Source: Nymphaea colorata (Eukaryota > Streptophyta > Magnoliopsida > Nymphaeales > Nymphaeaceae). Taken from it: 64,000 nt of DNA. The stretch lies in contig NC_045144.1 in the NCBI RefSeq assembly GCF_008831285.2, positions 9,339,886 through 9,403,885 of the forward strand. The letters run 5' to 3'. The position numbers and the translations under genes were made by a program. Position 1 is the stretch's first letter. Every line of letters begins with the position of its first letter. This document shows positions 60,657 to 64,000 of this stretch, piece by piece. The notes under the pieces were generated by a model, which saw nothing but the letters and a program-made list of their open reading frames with translations, ran no database searches and was not told where the DNA came from.

Positions 60657-61496
60657 TCATTTCTTGTTGCACTGAAAACAAATTGGTATTTTTCTTGAAG
60701 TATCCAAAGGAGACATACCTTGGTTATGTGGTGTTGGTAGAATGCCACGACCACCATGGTTGGAGTTCCCATGGCTCTTACCAAACTTTACATTCATAGC
60801 CAACGCATTTTGGGAGTTCCGTTTATCAGTCCTTTCAATGACTCTTTTCATATTCATTTCATGTTGGAGAAGTTTACCTTGTAGTTCGTTGAAGGAAGGC
60901 AGAACAGGAAGGACCTCAAGAGCTGTAATAAAAGCATGATAATCATGCCCAAGTCCATTCAAGGTTTGCTGCACCTTTTCCTTACCAGAAATGTTATTCC
61001 CTGAGGCAGCAAGTTGGTCTGCGAAGGCCTTAATACGCCCCAAATAATCCATGATAGACGTTGAACCTTTGCTCAAATTCTGAAATTCTTTCTTTAAGTA
61101 CATAATTCGAGCTTCTGGTATTTGGGAAAAGGTATCAGCAAGGGTTTCCCATAATTCTTCTGCAGTACAATCATCAGAAACTGAAAGTAACACTTGTTGA
61201 GATAAAATGAACAAAATATACGCAACCAGACTTTGATCACGTCTCATCCACATAGCATGTTCAGGATTGCTGTCTTCATGAACAACAATAACTTCTCCTG
61301 CCTCATTTTTTATTTCCTGTAAAACGGATATTGGTAGAACCTTTGTTGAACCATCGAGATGTCCAAAGAGGCCTTAACTTCTTATGAAAGGCATGATATG
61401 CCTTTTCCAGATCAGATAATTCTCATGGTTGAGTTTTTCGGTAATAAGGTGAGGAAGAAAACTTGAGGACATGCCAGAATGCGAAAGGTTTTCCAT
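60657..61496 (-). pseudogene. Copia gag, two nonsense codons
   Basis: Capsid-like protein starting at the ATG at 61494-61496. It has the copia gag opening LITEKLNHENYLIWKRHI, then DQSLVAYILFILSQQVLLSV, LWETLADTFSQ and MDYLGRIKAFADQLAASGN. The frame is broken by TAA at 61374-61376. It is broken again by TGA at 60657-60659, exactly at the Gly position of the zinc knuckle (CFQCNKK, stop, HMKAQC). Both are single-codon nonsense changes with homology continuing in the same frame, so the gag-pol polyprotein is split. Confidence 0.9.
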
Positions 61497-61699
61497 GACA
61501 GCAGAAAGGAATGGTATATAGGTAGAAGATGAGAGGGAAAGAAGACATGATATAACAAGATGTGTCCTTGGGTAAGCAAGAAGAAAAAAGAACAAGAATT
61601 GCGCAAGAGAAAAGTAAATTCAGGATAGAGACAAGATGAGAAAAGAGTTCTAACCAGATCAGACCTGTTTGGGCATTTCGTTTGGTAGAGATAACGTAA

Positions 61700-61717
61700 C
61701 CTGGCGCTCTGATACCA
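61700..61717 (-). promoter_or_regulatory. Primer binding site of the full-length copia element
   Basis: On the minus strand TGGTATCAGAGCGCC directly follows the 5' LTR end TATCA. It fits initiator-Met tRNA priming. Confidence 0.9.
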
Positions 61718-61770
61718 TGATAGAAATCTAGCACCAATATCTGTAACCAGAAAACAGTACTCACGCAGGA

Positions 61771-61847
<77 letters not shown>

Positions 61848-62205
61848 ACAAGAAGAAACTGAAGAGAAAAAGCCGTAGCCAAAATGGTTTGCACGGCCTC
61901 TATTTATAATCCCATTTCCAGAATTCTAAGAGTCTCCAATTGTAGAATCCTAGGAGATTTCACAAGCTCTAAGGACATTAATTACATCATAGAAACCTAA
62001 GAGACTTCACATATTACAAGGATATTAACTACAACATAGAATCCTAGGAGACTTCACATATAATAAGGATATTAACTACAACATAGAATCATAGGAGACT
62101 CTTCACATGTTACAAGGACATTAAATATCTTAACACATTCTACAAAGAGGTGGAATCCTAAGAGACTCCTCTTCAACGTGCTGGTGAAGGATTTATATTT
62201 TAACA
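61718..62205 (-). repeat. 5' LTR of the full-length copia element
   Basis: 488 bp, adjoining the PBS. Contains the (TA)n(GA)n tract at about 61772-61840. Confidence 0.92.
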
Positions 62206-62210
62206 TTACT

Positions 62211-62817
62211 GTCTCTTGAAGATTTCCTGCCTGTGTTGTCTTCATCGGCTGCAACTATTATTTGAGTGTCTGTTGTGTTTCTTTCCTGTTTTACTGCCTA
62301 AATTTCAGTCCATATTGCTGCTTGTGTCTGCTGGAAATATTCAGAGTTTATGCTTGGGTTGCTGCCTGCTTTATTGAACTTCTGATTTGATATTGGAGCT
62401 GTAAGAATTTTTTAGATTCTCCTGCATTGCAGTGATTTTGATATACCTCTAATATTAGTAGCCAGCTGGGTCCTCTTGATTTCTTATGGCTGAAGACAGT
62501 AAATCAGAAAGTTCTATTGAATACAAGATGGCTGGAAATTCATTCTCTTATGGAACCACGATAAAATTGAATGGTTCAAACTATGAAATATGGTCTAGGG
62601 TGTTCATGATGTCTGTGGCTGGGCATAAGAAAAAAAATGTTCTTGAGGAGGATGAACCTACTGAGAAAAAGGGGATATATGTTGTGTGGGATGAATCGCC
62701 ACAAGCGAAGATCCTTCTTCATCCCAAGCAACTCATTCAAAGGCAACAATATCTATGGTTGAGTCTTCTACTGATCCTTCTATATCTATGTCATATTCTC
62801 TTAACTTAAGTAAGGAT
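62211..62817 (+). pseudogene. Outer copia element: leader continuation and gag start
   Basis: After the TTACT duplication the outer element resumes. A 107-codon frame (62486-62809) is a copia gag N-terminus: FSYGTTIKLNGSNYEIWSRV, then MSVAGHKKKNVLEEDEP and YVVWDESPQ. The rest is cut off at about 62817, where another LTR begins. The final 20 or so codons (WLSLLLILLYLCHI) look frameshifted. Confidence 0.75.
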
Positions 62818-63100
62818 TGTTAAGATTTGTGCGTATGGAGGCTCGGGTCTATTCAGACCTGATCCACTTGTTTTCTAATCCACACGCCTAAACATACTAG
62901 GCGGTGGCACTTTTGTAAATGTTATATAATTTTTGTACATTTTGTTATAACCTGATTAGGTTAATTCTTTAATATAGATTAAGCATCGCACGGCTGTGTG
63001 TGCCGGCGACTCTCTTCCTCCATTTGTCTTCTCTTCTGTTCTTTCTTCTCATTCTACCTGTTTTCAGACGAAGAGACGTGAATAAGCGAAGATTCTCACA
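62818..63100 (+). repeat. 5' LTR of the third copia element
   Basis: 283 bp, TG..CA ends, followed directly by the PBS. A TATA-like stretch (TTATATAATTTTTG, about 62924) and an AT-rich centre fit an LTR promoter. The preceding bases AGGAT would be the target duplication if the far end carries the same. Confidence 0.65.
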
Positions 63101-64000
63101 TGGTAACAGAGCCAGGTTACCTCGTCCTCCGATGAGTGATTTCAGTTTGACGTGATTATCCCTAATCTGCCCTAAGTACTATTTTCTGGCGTGGATATCC
63201 TTCATTTCAGTTTGTGCCCTGAATCTTGTGTGATTTACTCTAATTGATTTGCCCTAAATTGAATTGCCCTAATCAATTTGCCCTAATTTCTGTTGCTGCC
63301 CCAATTTGCCCCAATTTTCTGCCTCACGTTGTCTGCCCTAATCATCTTTATTCAGTCATGGATCAGCCGACTCCCTCTCTTCTATCCTCCAGCTTTCTCT
63401 CCCAACTTATCTCCCAAAAACTGAATCATAGTAACTATTTGACTTGGAAACGTCAAATTGTCCCATTTATTAAAAGTCATAGACTCTATGGGCATATCGA
63501 TGGCACTACTCCAGCACCTCCAAAAATATATTTACCGTGAAGTGAAGAAGACCGTAGTGGGAGATCAAGCTACTGGGGCTTCGGCTGGAAGTGAAACTAG
63601 CATTGGATATGAAACTCTTACGGAAAGTAATCCTGAATATGATGTTTGGCTGGCCCACGACCAGTCACTTGTTGCATATATTACTTCTACCTTGTCAAAG
63701 GAGGTATTAGGAGGTATTGATGATGATTTAACAGCCTTAGAATTGTGGTCTACCCTTGCCACAACGTATTCTCAAGTATTGTAAACACGGTTTCTGCAAT
63801 AAAGAAGGCAATTTCAGGATATCAAGCGTGAGACGCGTACAGTTTTGGAATATTTGAATGAAATAAGAAATGTAAGTGATCAACTTGCTGCCATTGGACA
63901 TCCTGTCAGCGATAAAGACAAAGTACAACAAGCCTTGAGTGGCCTGGGAACAGAGTTTGATATTTTTTGCACAGCCTTGGAGGTCTTACCTGTCCTCCCA
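62818..64000 (+). mobile_element. Third copia element, 5' part, running off the window
   Basis: LTR 62818-63100 (TGTTAAGATTTG..GATTCTCACA) abuts a primer binding site, TGGTAACAGAGCC (63101-63113). Gag remains follow from 63361: LLSSSFLSQLISQKLNHSNY and LTWKRQIVPFIKSHRLYGHI. A TGA lies at 63538-63540. Another frame carries NPEYDVWLAHDQSLVAYITS and LELWSTLATTYSQVL (to 63784), and a third carries VLEYLNEIRNVSDQLAAIGH and VQQALSGLG to the window end. At least two frame breaks show it is decayed. Its gag resembles that of the full-length element on the opposite strand. Confidence 0.8.

Larger units (their letters stand above)
56711..62205 (-). mobile_element. Full-length Ty1/copia retrotransposon, nested, with TTACT target duplication
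   Basis: Minus-strand element of 5,495 bp. LTRs 56711-57201 and 61718-62205 both read TGATAG..TTTTAACA on the plus strand, that is TGTTAAAA..TATCA in element sense. TTACT flanks both sides (56706-56710 and 62206-62210). The PBS TGGTATCAGAGCGCC (about 61703-61717) abuts the 5' LTR, and the polypurine tract TTGAGGGAGGG (about 57202-57212) abuts the 3' LTR. Gag, protease, integrase, RT and RNase H are in copia order. I count about nine substitutions plus one indel of about 20 bp between the LTRs outside the microsatellite, so the insertion is young but not brand new. The coding region has at least three stops and two frameshifts, so it is not autonomous. Confidence 0.95.

Noticed and set aside
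1-64000. CRISPR arrays, operons, phage or toxin-antitoxin systems
   Set aside because: The sequence is intron-rich plant nuclear DNA; the repeats seen are microsatellites, LTRs, duplications and a MITE, none with regular spacers.

Overview
This is nuclear DNA from a flowering plant. Genes have many exons with GT..AG introns, introns run to several kilobases, the sequence is AT-rich with (TA)n(GA)n microsatellites, and plant Ty1/copia-type LTR retrotransposons are abundant. The host genes recognised are plant families: a UFD2/PUB1-type U-box E4 ligase, a nodulin-related protein, neprosin-domain glutamic peptidases and a TrmH/SpoU RNA methyltransferase. I cannot name the species. No CRISPR, operon, phage or bacterial system is present.

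Layout. 1-3385: retroelement debris, including a TRIM-like miniature element, probably inside an upstream intron of the E4 gene. 3386-14218 (+): the last 12 exons (520 codons) of the PUB1/UFD2 E4 ligase, with repeat-filled introns. 14668-19738: copy A of a segmental duplication that holds a dead copia remnant and ends inside a nodulin-related gene (19483-20087, -). 20222-26273: intergenic, with a LINE remnant on the minus strand. 26274-34880: copy B of the duplication, split by a 5'-truncated copia element (30547-about 34420, -), and ending in a truncated copy of the nodulin-related gene.

34881-48240: a neprosin cluster. It has one apparently intact six-exon gene (36203-40941, +), a promoter-plus-exon-1 remnant (about 42300-42865) and a 3'-truncated, frameshifted pseudogene (45885-48060). 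A Tourist-like MITE with TTA target duplications lies between the two broken copies. 48239-51765: transposon-derived DNA with a decayed copia RT/RNase H and a 3' LTR. 54311-55675 (-): the last two exons of a TrmH-type 2'-O-methyltransferase. 55966-64000: a nest of copia elements next to that gene, one of them structurally complete (56711-62205, -, LTRs on both sides, TTACT target duplication, PBS, polypurine tract) but carrying stops and frameshifts.

The genes do not form one pathway. Structural history is the main interest: a recent segmental duplication, a block of near-perfect identity between neprosin copies that suggests gene conversion, nested retrotransposition, and a possible extra terminal exon in the nodulin-related gene. 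I found no convincing previously undescribed biological system.
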